Positions 32,632 through 44,223 of a DNA stretch of 64,000 bases are shown in pieces. Source of the stretch: Agapetus fuscipes (taxonomy: Eukaryota > Arthropoda > Insecta > Trichoptera > Glossosomatidae). The DNA is taken from positions 11,989,215 through 12,053,214 of the forward strand of contig OX637346.1 of the NCBI GenBank assembly GCA_951799405.1, written 5' to 3'. The position numbers and the translations under genes are program-made. Under the pieces are notes generated by a model. It was not told where the DNA came from and made no database searches. It saw only the letters and a list, made by a program, of their open reading frames with translations. Position 1 is the first letter of the stretch, and every line of letters starts with the position of its first letter.

Positions 32632-33290
32632 ATTTACCAATTGAGTAAGTATTGTATGTACAATTGGGATAAGTAAATACAACGAAAACAATTCTACTTT
32701 ACCTTATTTTTATTACTCTTATTCTTCTTGCTTTATGATGTTCCAGTTTGATTTGTTTCTTCAGAGCGTTGCTATTCCTGCGATGTATAATATTCCTGGG
32801 CTCTTTAAAAGGTCTTCCACGAAGACAGGCTCCACGAGGCTCATTCATCGTCGTTATTATCAATTCAAATGCTTTTAAATAAACACAAAAATTCTAAGAA
32901 TATAACTATTGTCTTAACTATATTTTTTTAATGTTTTCCAAGGTGTACGCAAAACTTTATCGTAGTGTCTCTGCTGAGAGCAGATAAGCGCTGATATTCG
33001 AGTACAGCTGAAAAGACTCGCACGGTAAACGTTAGAAATACATTCATTTCAAGTTTTCACCGCGGGAAATGTATTCGTTTTCCTCGCGTCAAATTGCGAG
33101 CTTATGTTTAATGCATGGAGCATCCACTAAAATCACTCCGGCCGGGTACTACGTGTAATTCATTCAGCTAAAGTTTGAATTTAATTTCATGGCAAATAAA
33201 TTCGCAGCACACGAGCGGTTTGAAAAGCGCGGTTACGACCGATGCTTGGCAACATCTACGAATAGAACAAGTACCTACTGGTGCTCACAT
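32632..33290. other. Unannotated interval
   Basis: No recognised repeat. 33000-33260 is of balanced composition with palindromic words (TTAATGCATGGAGCAT, TTCACCGCGGGAAATG); a regulatory element is possible but unproven. Confidence 0.4.
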
Positions 33291-33448
33291 ACACCACCCA
33301 AAGTATAAAACTTGAGTTTCAACTCAACTATTTTATCAATTTAACTATCAACTCTAAAACGCTCACTAGATGCGAATTCAGTGTCGATATATTTTTAGTG
33401 AAACACTACGGTTGAGTTTAGAGGTCGAGTTTTATACTTGTGGTACTG
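33291..33448. repeat. MITE-G copy
   Basis: Inverted ends AAGTATAAAACTTGAGTTTC and GGTCGAGTTTTATACTTG, with inner pairs TCAACTCAACTA / ACGGTTGAGTTTAGAG. Ends at GTGGTACTG, as in the other copies. Confidence 0.75.
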
Positions 33449-34475
33449 AAATCTACATCCAAATGGGTTTTAAATATCATTTTGTGCTGAGGAAATGTAT
33501 TAATTCAATAAGTTATGTATGCATTTTGATTCCTGTATTTGTAGAGGAATATTTACTAGAATTAAAAACAAATTACCTGATTATTACAATCCCTCAGGGA
33601 TATCATTATCTATCGACTATCTATGTTTAGAAATATTTTGAACTAGAAAAATAATACTTTTATTTAACTGGGTTTTCATCTGAAAGGAGACACATAAAAC
33701 AACAAATTGATGCATGCGGTATAATTTTTAAATAGCTCAAAACCACTCAAAACTATACATTGTATAATTGTTTCAATTTCTTGTTTTTTTTTTCTTAATT
33801 TCTGAACCGTAGGTTAATAATATCTAAAGTTATTTATGTATACATTAAATCGATTTAACAATAACACAACATAAAACCTTTACGAAAATATTCATTGATT
33901 CGTATTTGTTATATACCCACCTGCATTTAAATACAATATTTACGCCCCTTGCATTCTGCATTACATCCCTAAGGTTCACATGTAAAGTAACCGTTAATAT
34001 CAATTTAGAATGCAGGTTGTGAGTTAGTTCCCTTGTTGGCAATTATCAGAGGGGGCAGTAAGTGGTAAGTTCATACAGGAAAACCGTTAAATGGTGAGTA
34101 TTCCTTAGACGCTGTTCACACCAAGACACTACTCAGTAGCTTTTTAATGTTAGTAAGACGTTTTCATACGTATCAAATATAAGGTTTTTTAAAGTTAATT
34201 AAGTGATTTACAAAAACATTTACTTAAAATTTTTCCTTTATTATTCTTCATTAGAAACAGATAAACTAAAATATTGTGTATTATCTAAAATTTACACATT
34301 GTCATTCAAATACAGAAAAGATAATTAAAAGTTATTGTTTAGTTTTTATTGCATTTTGTTTGGAAAGGGACAGGGAGATCAAACAAAAGCTGAGAACCAA
34401 TGAAATGAGATCACTAAGAAGAATGGAAGAAAGTCACTGAAATAAAAATGATAGGAGGATAGCCACTGAAAGATC
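33449..34475. other. Unannotated AT-rich interval
   Basis: No recognised feature. The 86-codon frame overlapping the MITE-G (33370-33630) has no motif. Confidence 0.4.
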
Positions 34476-34545
34476 GGCCAAGTGGGCTGGTCATTCTAGC
34501 ATTCTTGGAATAGAGTAACGTTGGTTCGATCCCCGCCTGGGTTAT
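34476..34545 (+). repeat. tRNA-like fragment
   Basis: GGCCAAGTGGGCTGGTCA at the A-box position and GGTTCGATCCCCGCC at the B-box position suggest a tRNA-derived SINE head. No body of a known family follows. It does not fold into a convincing cloverleaf, so it is not called a tRNA gene. Confidence 0.4.
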
Positions 34546-34789
34546 TTGACCATAACTTTGACCCTGGTTAAACAGATGTTATTGGGTATTTATTAATAAT
34601 TAATTAAAAAATTAACAATAATGAATTATTAAGTGATGATATTACTACCTGTTTCTGGCCAGGCAGAATAGGTTGGTGAATTGCATTCCTCTTCACAAAT
34701 CTATTTAAAAAAAATAAAAAATAATGATGTGAGGAATACAACAACTAAGAAATGTGTGAGGCAGACGACGTAAGACGAAGCAGACAGCA

Positions 34790-34950
34790 AAGGTGGTATT
34801 GCTGGAGTGATATTTTCCGGGATTTGCTTCTTCCCCCATCGTAGAAGAAGCCCATCGTAGAAATGGGCAAAACGTCCGGAAGCTCCAGCTCCAGATCCCG
34901 GAAAACATCACTTCAGCATCATCAGCTGGCCGTGTAAGCCTAAAATTCTT
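34790..34950 (+). repeat. H5 foldback repeat
   Basis: Starts GGTGGTATTGCTGGAG and ends CATCATCAGCTGGCCGTG. Inside are two copies of CCCATCGTAGAA, AAAACGTCCGGAAGCTCC, and inverted GATATTTTCCGGGAT / ATCCCGGAAAACATC. The core equivalent to CTGAAGA is mutated (TAGAAGA). Confidence 0.7.
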
Positions 34951-35102
34951 ATTCAAAGGTGGTATTGATAAGGTCGTGTACAAACTATGCCAGACTTCCA
35001 TAAATCGCATAAGATAAATAGCATCATAGAACCTGCCTTCGTAGATTATCTTCAAAATTTGGAAAGGCAGCTGGCAGCTGGGCAGAAGAAACTGACAAAA
35101 CT

Positions 35103-35172
35103 TTGACCGGTCCGTAGTCACTAGTCCGGTTAACACTTCTGACTCGTAAATGGTGTTAACTGGACTAGTGAC
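35103..35172. repeat. SINE-B head turned into a hairpin
   Basis: Begins as a SINE-B head (TTTGACCGGTCCGTAGTCACTA...) but after GACTCGTAAATG runs back as the complement of its own start. Arms 35117-35136 and 35153-35172 match at 19 of 20 positions around a 16-nt loop. No SINE body follows. Confidence 0.8.
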
Positions 35173-36078
35173 TAATGAACGGCAGATTTTGGGGGAAATC
35201 ACTCTATAATAATTGCCATAAGCTTTACATTACTCAAGTTTTGCAACTCGTACTAAGGGTACAGACCTATAGAGTATAACGTTACTTGCCTCTTGTATAC
35301 TTAAGAGCCCTTTATACTTAAATCTGCCATTTTTGTTTCTTACACTTTATGGTCTTAGCAAAAGAGTAACCGTAATGAAAAAAATAATTAAAAACACTTA
35401 CTACTAACCATTTACTAGATGTCCTAGTGAGAAGCAGCTTTCAGCGTAGGGAGTGGACCGGAAGTGAGTAGCCGGAACAGGAGCGCTTTAGTAACCGGAA
35501 GTAGCGGTCACCATGGCAACTGTCACTGGACAGCAATACCTTGAATATTACCTAAGTGCCAAGCGATTACTGAACACTTAAATTGCCTAAAGGAACCACG
35601 TGAACGTATTCAAATAAATCAAAGAGAAGTATGTACAAAATTTTAAATTAGCACCTGTTTTTTAAACCAACAAATAAAAACAAGACAAGTTCAATTGTAC
35701 TTTAGTAGTAATACAGTTTACAAATTTATCGATTACTTTCAAAAATATTTAACCACCAGATGATTGTAATTTAATGTTTTTTTTTTTTTCTTTCTGGGTT
35801 TTATGTTCTTGATTATACACCAAAAACAAATTGACTTGGGAATGCAGTTCATCAGTTGAATTTTACTTTTCAATATCATTTGAACGCCGTTGGAGATACC
35901 TATTGGAGGTATGGGTGAAACGTACGTAATACTTAACATAAAACCTCATTTAGATTTTCATAATGAGACGCACATACAAAACTTCATTTTTGTAAATGAC
36001 GAATGATTGAACTTCAACCCGATGTTAATCTCGGTGAAGTTAAATAAAAAAAATTAACAATGATGGATTAATATCAAT
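35173..36078. other. Unannotated interval
   Basis: No recognised feature. Confidence 0.4.
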
Positions 36079-36312
36079 TATATTCCTTGACTTATAGGTT
36101 GGTATGAGGCTGACCAACCATACTGTAAAAAATGGTTCACTTTGCCAATGCCACCCCTGTTTCAGGGAAGGAGTTGCAGGGCTTATGTTCGTTTGAGATT
36201 GGGATTTTATTTTGTTGGTCCACACGTGGCATGTACAAGCGCGAACTTATACATGCCTGCTTGTGGGAATGAGCTTAATGTGAACCTCAAATGATGTATA
36301 TCTTTGCAGCTT
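36079..36312 (+). repeat. SINE-A copy
   Basis: Good 5' end (TTCCTTGACTTATAGG). About 10 bp are missing after CAGGGAAGG. The tail ends TTGCAGCTTACATAAAGATA without clear microsatellite units. Confidence 0.88.
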
Positions 36313-36774
36313 ACATAAAGATAAAGATGGCTCGAAAAATCGAGATTACGCTTCAGGTTGTAACAATCTTGTTGATAATTATTTTGCATCGATACAATTT
36401 TTAATTCAATGCCATAAATTCATAATCCGATAATATTTTGATATTACCTCGAAACTCTATCGGAGCGGCAAACACGGATAACCTCCGGAATAGGATAAGT
36501 GTGTTCCGCGAACCGAAACTCCCAGCTGTCCGCGGATCCGGATATATGTAGTTTCACTGGCACACAAATATGTATATAAACATTTCATATGCAGAACTAT
36601 TTACAAACTTATCGATTATTTTTACCATGCAACAAATATTGAGTACCTACCTAAGTCTGAATACACCATTTTATTGAAACAGATTTTCTGAGTTGGAGTC
36701 AGCTTGGCACAAACGGACTTGCAGGTGTGAAGCAAGATGAAGACAATATGATTGTAAATTATTTAAAAAAATCA
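36313..36774. other. Unannotated stretch
   Basis: No recognised feature. 36440-36560 has higher GC content. Confidence 0.4.
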
Positions 36775-36870
36775 AATGGACACAAAGTTTTAATTCACTT
36801 ATTTATTTCTTTTTTGTGCTCGAACATTTTCGCCTAATGAGGCATCTTCAGGAGCAGATTGGTTACAAAT
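36775..36870 (-). repeat. H2 hammerhead-like Penelope-type unit
   Basis: The minus strand reads TGCTC, CTGAAGA, T, GCCT, CATT, AGGC, GAAAATGTTC, GAGCA. That gives stem I TGCTC/GAGCA, a CUGANGA core, a 4-bp stem II and a GAAA box, with AATGTT where a self-complementary AACGTT would form stem III. As in H1, one extra nucleotide separates core and stem II. This is the best-preserved core outside the 1830 palindrome. Confidence 0.6.
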
Positions 36871-37186
36871 ATTTTTGTATAAAAATATTTTTCAAAACAA
36901 TTTTTTTCAAAACAAAAACATAAATTCATAGACAAAATTTAACAGAAATATAAGATTCAAAATGTATTATACTGAAATTAACATTTTTAATAAAATAAAA
37001 TAAAATGTGTAAGTTGAATAATAATAATAATAATAATAACAAAATAAAAAACAAGTTATTGAAAAATTGGAGAAACATAAGGAATCTGCACATTCACCAA
37101 GTCTTCATTTCTATTTTTATAGATTTCTAACGCTTTCAAAAAAAATAAAAAATACATATAATATGATTGTACATCATCATTAAGTA
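36871..37186. other. AT-rich stretch with (AAT)n
   Basis: An (AAT) run of about seven units at 37018-37040. Otherwise featureless A-rich DNA. Confidence 0.5.
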
Positions 37187-37437
37187 TCTAATCTAATCTA
37201 AGTCGCAAAGACATGTTAACATTTAAAGTTCATATTAAATGTATACCAACAAACAGACACGAGTAAGTTCTCACTTACAAATGATGCATGTGTACTTACC
37301 ATTCAAAAACCAAACCTGAAATGAACATAAGCTCAACATCTTTTGGTGTCCTTCCTTGCAACAGAAACGACATTGGCAACGTGAACCATTTTTTATAGCA
37401 TGTGTGTTCCGCCTCATACAAACCTACGTCAAGAGAT
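37187..37437 (-). repeat. SINE-A copy
   Basis: Minus-strand element, diverged but complete from the AATCTAATCT tail to the head block at 37410-37437. The head reads CTTGACGTAGGTTTGTATGAGG on the minus strand. Confidence 0.85.
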
Positions 37438-37914
37438 ACTACACAATCAAAGATAAGTACCTACATAATCGAAAAATAAGTAGGTTCTTTTCCTTGTTCC
37501 ATTTTTTCTATGACTGGATTTTGAGATTCAAAATGACATGCTTTTAAATTTTTTTGCACAAAATTTGAAACAATAATTTTTCTCGGCGGGTAAAAATCAC
37601 AATTTTATAACAGGCCTTAAGTGACTAAGATACTTAGCAACCAATGACAAAATACTAATCTGTCTTTTCCCTAGCAACCAATTATTTTTTGTTATCTTAG
37701 GAACTCGTGCCGTGTGCATTGTTGGCCACATCGAAAAAACTTGCACTTAATGTTTGTGCACTTAATATTTAATGCGTCAATGTTCAGATAAGTATTATGT
37801 AATAATGTTTTACCAAGTTATGTACTACTGAATTATAGCATCCTAAGAAGGAAAAACTAATATTTTCATAACATAGAAGTGTAAGATTTTCTATAATGTG
37901 AACATAAAAAAAAA

Positions 37915-38085
37915 ACGTTTTCCTTCACGAGTTGGTTTATTTTCCAGAGCGTTTTCGGTGTTATCACACCAACATCAAGAGAACAACTAAAAAATCTTAA
38001 AAACAAAGTTGGTTTGAGGGAAAGTTTTAGGAGGCGAGAAGTGCTCGAGAAAATAAACCAACTCGTAAAGAAAAATGTTGTTTTT
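37915..38085. repeat. H4 foldback unit
   Basis: Left arm ACGAGTTGGTTTATTTTCC and right arm GAAAATAAACCAACTCGT are exact inverted counterparts. On the minus strand the left arm shows CTTGATGTTGGTGT, GAT, AACACCGAAAACGC, the same core-hairpin-GAAA layout as H1 to H3, with the core's last A changed to T. The right arm lacks this core. Confidence 0.65.
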
Positions 38086-38504
38086 ATTCTTACATTATTA
38101 TTTTAAATAAATCTTCTCACTGTCAATACACAAATGCTAAAACATTATTAGTGTTTTTTTATAGAATCTAAATGAATAGTTCCCGGTTCATGTGGTAAGG
38201 TATTACACAACATAGGGCCGGCTTATCGAAAGACATGATCTACATAATTAGCCGTGTAACAAGGTGCTTTATTCTGTAAACATTTTTTCCCACAGAACAT
38301 ATCTTGATAATTTGCAAGTTTTCTTTTAGAACAGCGTTGGATACAGTAACAGCCATGTTAGCGGTTTCCCGGCTCATTACCGCTATCGCGACTTTGCTAA
38401 CAAGGTGCGGTGGTTGCGCTCATGGACGGACAAGCAAACCTGCAAGTGCTGGTGCAAGCGGTTACTTCATATGAGCGGGTTGCTATATGCTTTGTTACTT
38501 GTTA
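38086..38504. other. Unannotated stretch
   Basis: No recognised feature apart from a GC-richer patch at 38350-38470. Confidence 0.4.
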
Positions 38505-38640
38505 TCTCATAGGAGTGGCCCGAGCCTCTGCAGAGTTTCCTCAATTTCTTCCTATCCTTGCAGACCTCTTTCAATTCATTCCCCTTTTTACACATTTCCT
38601 TACATTAAATTCACTCAGTAAACGGAGGAAAAACCAAACC
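38505..38640 (-). pseudogene. LINE-B-like 3' end, partial duplicate
   Basis: Minus-strand match to the 3' end of LINE-B and to the next relic: GAGTGGCCCGAGCCTCTGCA and TTTTTACACATTTCCTTAC correspond to GGGTGGCCGGTACCTCCGCA and TTTTTCATACATACT at 26353-26415. It ends before the RT-derived region. Confidence 0.55.
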
Positions 38641-38717
38641 TGCAAGTCCTGGTATGCACGTGTAATTCATATGCGCAATTAGCTTTACGCTTTGTTACAT
38701 TTTATTACGCGAGTTGA

Positions 38718-39220
38718 TCTCATAAGAGTGGCCAGAACCTCTGCAGAGTCATCTCTTACATGGGTACCTCTTTCAATTCATTCAACTTTTTATACATTAA
38801 CTATTTTTAAATTCACTCTGTATGTTCCATTCGTTCATAATTTCACCAACACAATCAACAGTTTTTTCTCAGTTTTGCTTTACTTGTTTTTTCTTTCATA
38901 CTTCCTGTATATATCAACATTATAGGTTATTCATCATGCATTCTTTTTACATGTCTAAATCATTTCATCTTTGGTTTTCATCACATGCTATCTCAAGTTA
39001 TTCCTTTTGCAGTCTGACATCCAATTTGGCATTCTTCACGTCTTGCAGAATTGTCTTCTGCAGTCCGGCTGGCTGTACCAACCTTGACTCTGGTCTTATT
39101 GCCAGACTTCGTAATTACAAATCCAATTTTCTTGCTTTCGAACACTTTAAAGCCTTTTTGTGTCAACTACACCCTCAGTGGATTCTCAGCAATATGCTGT
39201 TCTCAGCAGTGTTTTTAAAT
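38718..39220 (-). pseudogene. Old LINE-B-like RT C-terminal relic
   Basis: Reading in step with LINE-B: GAGTGGCCAGAACCTCTGCA, then TTCATAATTTCACC, TTATTCATCATGCATTC and ATGTCTAAATCATTTCATC, which parallel TTCATCATCCATTCTTTC and ATGTCTGAACCATCTCATC of LINE-B. Many stops and indels. Lies next to a second copy of its own 3' end (38505-38640), so the two look like a tandem partial duplication. Confidence 0.6.
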
Positions 39221-39399
39221 AAGATATAATTCCACAAAGAGTGTTACTCCGATATGCCATTAGCTTTAGAAACATCGATCCACTTTTAAAATCATGGTCA
39301 CGCCAATCACATGGGACCCTTATCCATTTTGAAAATCTTTTATTAAGCGTTTACTTACTACTATGGGTCCTTCTGGCACAGTGATCGGTAGATTTGAGC

Positions 39400-39697
39400 A
39401 CGGTTATTCTATACGCGCAATAACATATGTTGAGCGGTTTCCTCATGCCCGTGATAACATAATATATAGAGCAGTTTCTCAATACGCACGATAACATGTA
39501 TAGAACGGTTCCTCCATACGCGCGATAACGTATATTTAGCGGTTCCTCCATACGCGCGATAACGTATATTCAGCGGTTCCTCCATACGCGCGATAACGTA
39601 TATTTAGCGGTTCCTCCATACGCGCGATAACGTATATTCAGCGGTTCCTCCATACGCGCGATAACGTATATTGAGCGGTTCCTCCATACGCGGTCAC
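39400..39697. repeat. 34-bp tandem repeat array
   Basis: About nine units with a 34-bp period; GGTTCCTCC begins at 39507, 39541, 39575, 39609, 39643 and 39677. Units contain ATACGCGCGATAACGTAT, a short inverted repeat. The five central units alternate TATTTAG, TATTCAG, TATTTAG, TATTCAG, then TATTGAG, so the last amplification step probably copied 68-bp dimers. The left units are decayed. Confidence 0.95.
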
Positions 39698-41203
39698 CCA
39701 GGCCTGTTGCATGCCGCCCCGCTGAGCACTGCACCGGCTGCAGCGCGCTCACCGGGAATGATTGATCCCCATGCAGATATTAATTAGTGGGATGCGCTAG
39801 GATTACAGAAATGATGATTATTATTGAATGAGGTCAAGCCCGGCGTGCCAAGTGTACCCTATCGATATCTCCCCCGCACTAAATCAGGTTGTATTATCGG
39901 CTAAATTTTGGGGAACTTTCATCTGCTTCGGTGAACGCTTCAAAACGTTGCGATTTTAGTAAAACACAAATTATTATAAAACATATACTTTTGTGAACGT
40001 TTACCTATTTATTTCAAGCCAGCCTTACAATATTCATTTAAAAAATTAAATATGTACAATCCTTTCTTAAGCATGATGGTTTAACAATATATTTTCAGTG
40101 ACTAAGAAATACTCATATCTGTGTTATATATTCTCCCAAAAATTTTGGGTTATGGTAATTTGATTTTATAAGTTGATCCTTAGATTGAGATGATTTGCAT
40201 GTGAAATTATTAAAGAAGGATAAAACGTCGACTTTATTTGTACAAGTATTTGAATACTTAAGGCAAATACATTGGAATATTTGAAGTGCTTGAATATCTA
40301 TGTAAATGCAAACGGGAAATTAGCAAAAGGAACTAGGTCTGCGGAATGGATAAAATTAGAATTTTTATGGAAATGAACTTGGAATATTTAGCGGGGAGCA
40401 TATTTATTCCGGCATTACGCATATCCGAATAAGAAATTTCAACCTTTTTTGAGCAGTTAAAAATTCATCGGCCAATTTGAAATCGTTTAATAGGCTCTTA
40501 GGCGCATCCCGGCGGACCGACCCATCCACCAAGTCTCCGAGCCGGCACTGACCTGAATATAGATTAGCCGGGGCGTCTCCTTCAGGAACAGGGTGTTGTG
40601 TTTTCAATGGAACACCTGAAGGAAGCAATGGAAGAGAGCGTTTCTTTACCCAGCACTTTACAAGCCAGCCAGACCCTGGGTACTTTTTCTCCAGCTAAAC
40701 CCTACGTGAGGGTCGCTTCCAAGTATCGTTATTTGTTCAGTCGAGGAGCTCTCGCGCTCAAATAGTACGGCGGGAATGGAAATGCGGGCGTAGGTAGGAC
40801 GGCGGTGCGGCTCTATGCAAGGACAATGGCGCCCAGTGAAAGGCGACGCAAACGTTCTACGTAAAATACTCTGCATGTGTGAGGGTGGGGAATTTATGCT
40901 AAATGCATTTCACGACCAGAAACTTATAAGTTCGCAAGGATAAGGTATAACTGTGTACTAACTATATCCTACGTGAAGGATTAGTATGCTTCAAGTTTTG
41001 TAACCATGTTTGCCTTCCAAAGTAAAGGATTCAAAAACTTTATTTTTTGTACGAGGATGAATAAGTTTATATTATACTGAATTTTTGAGACTACATTCGC
41101 TTCTTGTTTTAAGTAAACAAAATGTATCGGAATGCAATGAGCCGATTGAAAACAGCGTAAAAATTAAAATAATTAAATAAATAAAAATGTTAGTGAATAA
41201 CGT
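39698..41203. other. Unannotated interval with balanced-composition patches
   Basis: 39700-39850 is GC-rich and then homeodomain-like in content (TGATTGAT, ATGCAGATATTAATTAG). 40380-40880 also has balanced composition, with open frames lacking known motifs. Conserved non-coding DNA is possible; no gene is called. Confidence 0.4.
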
Positions 41204-41526
41204 ACGCAACTAAGCTACACATATAGTTTAACTTCTTGCCGCGTTATCCCCGAAGGGGTCGCATGTGGCGAGTTGAACCTATTTACTTTTACAGGTAAGG
41301 GGGCCGGCCTTACGCCAACCACTTCAGTTGAAGTGGAGGTTTTCCAGCTCCCGAGAGTGCCGGTACTCATTTCTTGTGAAGGCTGAGTAAACCTTGCCGG
41401 TATTTTTATTTTGGGGTTTGAAATAAACACCGAAACGGGAAATCATTTCTGACACCCTCGGTGGGATTCGAACCCGAGCTTTCGGCATGGAATGCAAGCA
41501 CTCTACCACCTGAGCTATCGACCGGA
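41204..41526 (-). repeat. SINE-C copy, most complete
   Basis: Minus-strand tRNA-derived SINE. Head (about 41452-41526): GATAGCTCAGGTGGTAGAG (A box) and GGTTCGAATCCCACC (B box). The body has AATGATTTCCCGTTTCGG, AAAATAAAAATACCGGC, AAGGTTTACTCAGCC, CTTCAACTGAAGTGG and GGCCGGCCCCCTTACCTG. The 3' part has TCGCCACATGCGACCCC and CGTTATCC-type words and ends near GTGTAGCTTAGTTGCG. It serves as the reference for the other copies (4768, 16910, 22318, 54960). Confidence 0.9.
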
Positions 41527-42204
41527 CAATATAATGAAATACAATAATGTGAAAAATATATATTTCATACGATGAAAAAATAAAGCATTTTCTACCCAGT
41601 ACATCTGGAAGTCAATAAGTAATGGGAAATTTTATCTCAAGAATACAACGTCAACAAGGAAGCAGTAAATAAAGTCCCCTTCCTTGAAATAAGTAATTTC
41701 TTCCCATTCGATTTCAAAATAACACATTGAAGATAAAAAAAATACATCAGCCATCTGCGGATAATGTAAATGTAACACAGAGATGAGGTACGAGCTGCGA
41801 AGATACACGTTTCTTTTACTATTTTTTTCCAATCCTTTACAGCGCGAGGTAAAGCTTAATTTTCAATCAGGTGTCGAGAAAGCTGTTCCGCGCCGGGAAC
41901 ATATAAATTGAAAAGCCGGGGTGTTCCCGGGGATACGTTAGCCTTACAAGAAAAACGGAAGTAGTTTTATTATCCTCAGTGATAAACACATAGCGGGGAA
42001 ATTTACAGCGCCCTATCATAAATTTTTGACGTCACCTCGCAAAGGCGAACTAGTTGGCTCTTTTCACCTCGTTAGTTTTTTATTTTCACTTTTTTTGGAA
42101 GCATATAAAGCCATAGGAAAATCAACTTTTTCTTTGTACGAATATAATAAAAAAATAATTCTGAATAACAATCAAACGTACATATATTTTATAAGAGTTT
42201 TGGG
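41527..42204. other. Unannotated interval
   Basis: No recognised feature. 41850-41960 is GC-richer. Confidence 0.4.
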
Positions 42205-42330
42205 CTAACACGGCCAGTTTATGATGCTGGAGAGTTGTTTTCCGGGATTCGTTGCCGCAGTCCATGAGAGCTGGAGCTTCCGGACGTTTCGCCCATATCT
42301 ACGATGGGTTCTTCAGCGTTAAAGAAAAAG
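42205..42330 (-). repeat. H5 unit
   Basis: The minus strand reads CGCTGAAGAACCCATCG, TAGATATGGGCGAAACGTCC, GGAAGCTCCAGC, then CGGCAACGAATCCCGG and CTCTCCAGCATCAT. CUGANGA, stem CCCAT/ATGGG and GAAACGTC are all present. One extra nucleotide lies between core and stem, and stem I pairing is poor. Confidence 0.7.
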
Positions 42331-43074
42331 CCCTTATTTTAATAAGATCAAATAACAAAAAAAACCTACTATTCTTTTTTAAATAAAGATGTCACATTAA
42401 AGTACGTTGATAATAATTAATGTCCTGATTTCATCCATGAAGTTTTAAATAACTTCTAAAGGTACTACCTCCTATTGTCATAAGCGGAGCCATTGGTTCG
42501 AATATGAATGTAATGGACAAGATTTCCTGTATATATTTTTTTTCTTTTAACGCAGGTCGAAGCTCAGTTTAATTAATATTAAGAAATATGAAGCCAGACT
42601 TTTAAAAACAGAGAGCTTTCAATAAAATTGATAGCTTCTATTCTATCAGAAGAATTAGATTTCATAATGAAAAAATAGTTTTTAGAAAATTCAGCATGCA
42701 GACGATGTTTTTTTTAGTAAATGTGCAACTAAAAAGCATTAAGATGACGTATTAAAAATATTGTAAAAAATATAACGACAAGAATTATTAAGTACAGTTT
42801 TGCGAGATGAATGCACAGAAGTTTATTACTTTGTGATGCGGAATACATGCAACTTTAATTAATACGGTCCAGAACAACAGTGAGGTAAATAGCAATGAAT
42901 ACTTGGCGTGACCATACGTCGCGCTTGGGCGGGACAGTTTCGTTTTCCATTAGTCAGTTCTGCTGTTCTCAATTAACAGAAAAATGCCCAGATTTTGCCT
43001 AAACATCCCGATTTCCCACGAATATCCTGATTTTGCAAACGAAAATTGTCTACTAAAGGGAGGGTGAGGATTTA
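42331..43074. other. Unannotated AT-rich interval
   Basis: No recognised feature. Confidence 0.4.
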
Positions 43075-43320
43075 CAATCTAAGTTGAAAAAATGTAAATG
43101 TAAGTAAGACTCACATTAAATGCATGCTCACATACAGATACGCATAAGTTCGCGCTTAAAAATTCTGCATGGAAACATAAAAAATAAAAACCAAAACCCA
43201 ATATGCATATTATCCTTTCAATATTTAGCCCTTCCGTGAAACAGAAGCATCATTGACAAAGTGAACCAATATATTTTACAGTACGGGTGGTCAGCCTCGT
43301 AACAACTTATAAGTTAACGT
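43075..43320 (-). repeat. SINE-A copy, diverged
   Basis: All blocks are present in order on the minus strand: AACTTATAAGTTGTTACG head, CACTTTGTCAATGATGC, and the AAGCGCGAACTTATGCGT block. The tail is reduced to TTAGATT. Confidence 0.82.
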
Positions 43321-44223
43321 ACAAAAATAAAATAAAATACATTATTCACTTTAAAAAACTGTAAACAAATGAGAGAAAACACTAAATAACAGTAAAGAAG
43401 ATGGCGATGCCTTAAGTTAAGTAGTCCCGATCTGACGCAAAAAATAAATGGTCACGTTATGCGTACTTCCAGTCCAAGCAGAGGGGACACTTTCCTTGCC
43501 ATTTGTCAGGGTGCGTGAGAACTCCGCCATCTTGCGCTCTTGCAGATGCCTCGCTAATAGCCCAGTGGACCACGGTGCGCAGCCTCACCCCTAATGACCG
43601 CATAATTACGGACCATTACGTCGCATGCACGCCGCGTCATATCACAAAGACATTTTTCTTGGAAAATTATTATAGCCGACATGTTTTATGGCGTCATTAA
43701 ACGATCCACACATTTAGTTGTGCAAGTTATGTCATTTGTGTCGGAGGTTATTTCACAAAAATGCAGATTCACTGTTTATTTACTTAATGAGGCTTACGAC
43801 CGGTTGTAGTCTAGCGCTTAACGCTTTGTCCTCGATTTTACACGGTACTTCAAATCTTTAGCGCAGCTTACAAGATAAGTGAATTGGGAAAATAAAAGAT
43901 ATCACATATGAAAGATTGATACAAAGCACACCGCAACAAGTTAAAAAGAAACTTGTGATAAGCGTGCGATGTCAACAATGGAAAACGTGCAAAAATTAAT
44001 CACAAATCATGCGTTTGTCCATATTTTTAAAGTAAAATTTCAATCATACATGCTTCTTTTTTATCTTTTTGAATTTTTTTCTCGTCCTAGTTTATTCAAT
44101 AACCATAATCATGTATGATTTGGTGTTGACAATATCTCTTTTGTAACAAATTTTCCAAGGAGTTTTTCATGCTTATCGCAGTGCTATAGATAAAAGCCCA
44201 TTTACCTTTCAGTAACATACATT
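43321..44223. other. Unannotated interval with GC-rich patch
   Basis: 43480-43640 is GC-rich with words such as CCTAATGACCGCATAATTAC and ACCATTACGTCGCATG. It may be regulatory. The rest is AT-rich without signal. Confidence 0.4.

Noticed and set aside
39400..39697. CRISPR array
   Set aside because: The 34-bp units are contiguous tandem repeats without unique spacers, in a eukaryotic context.
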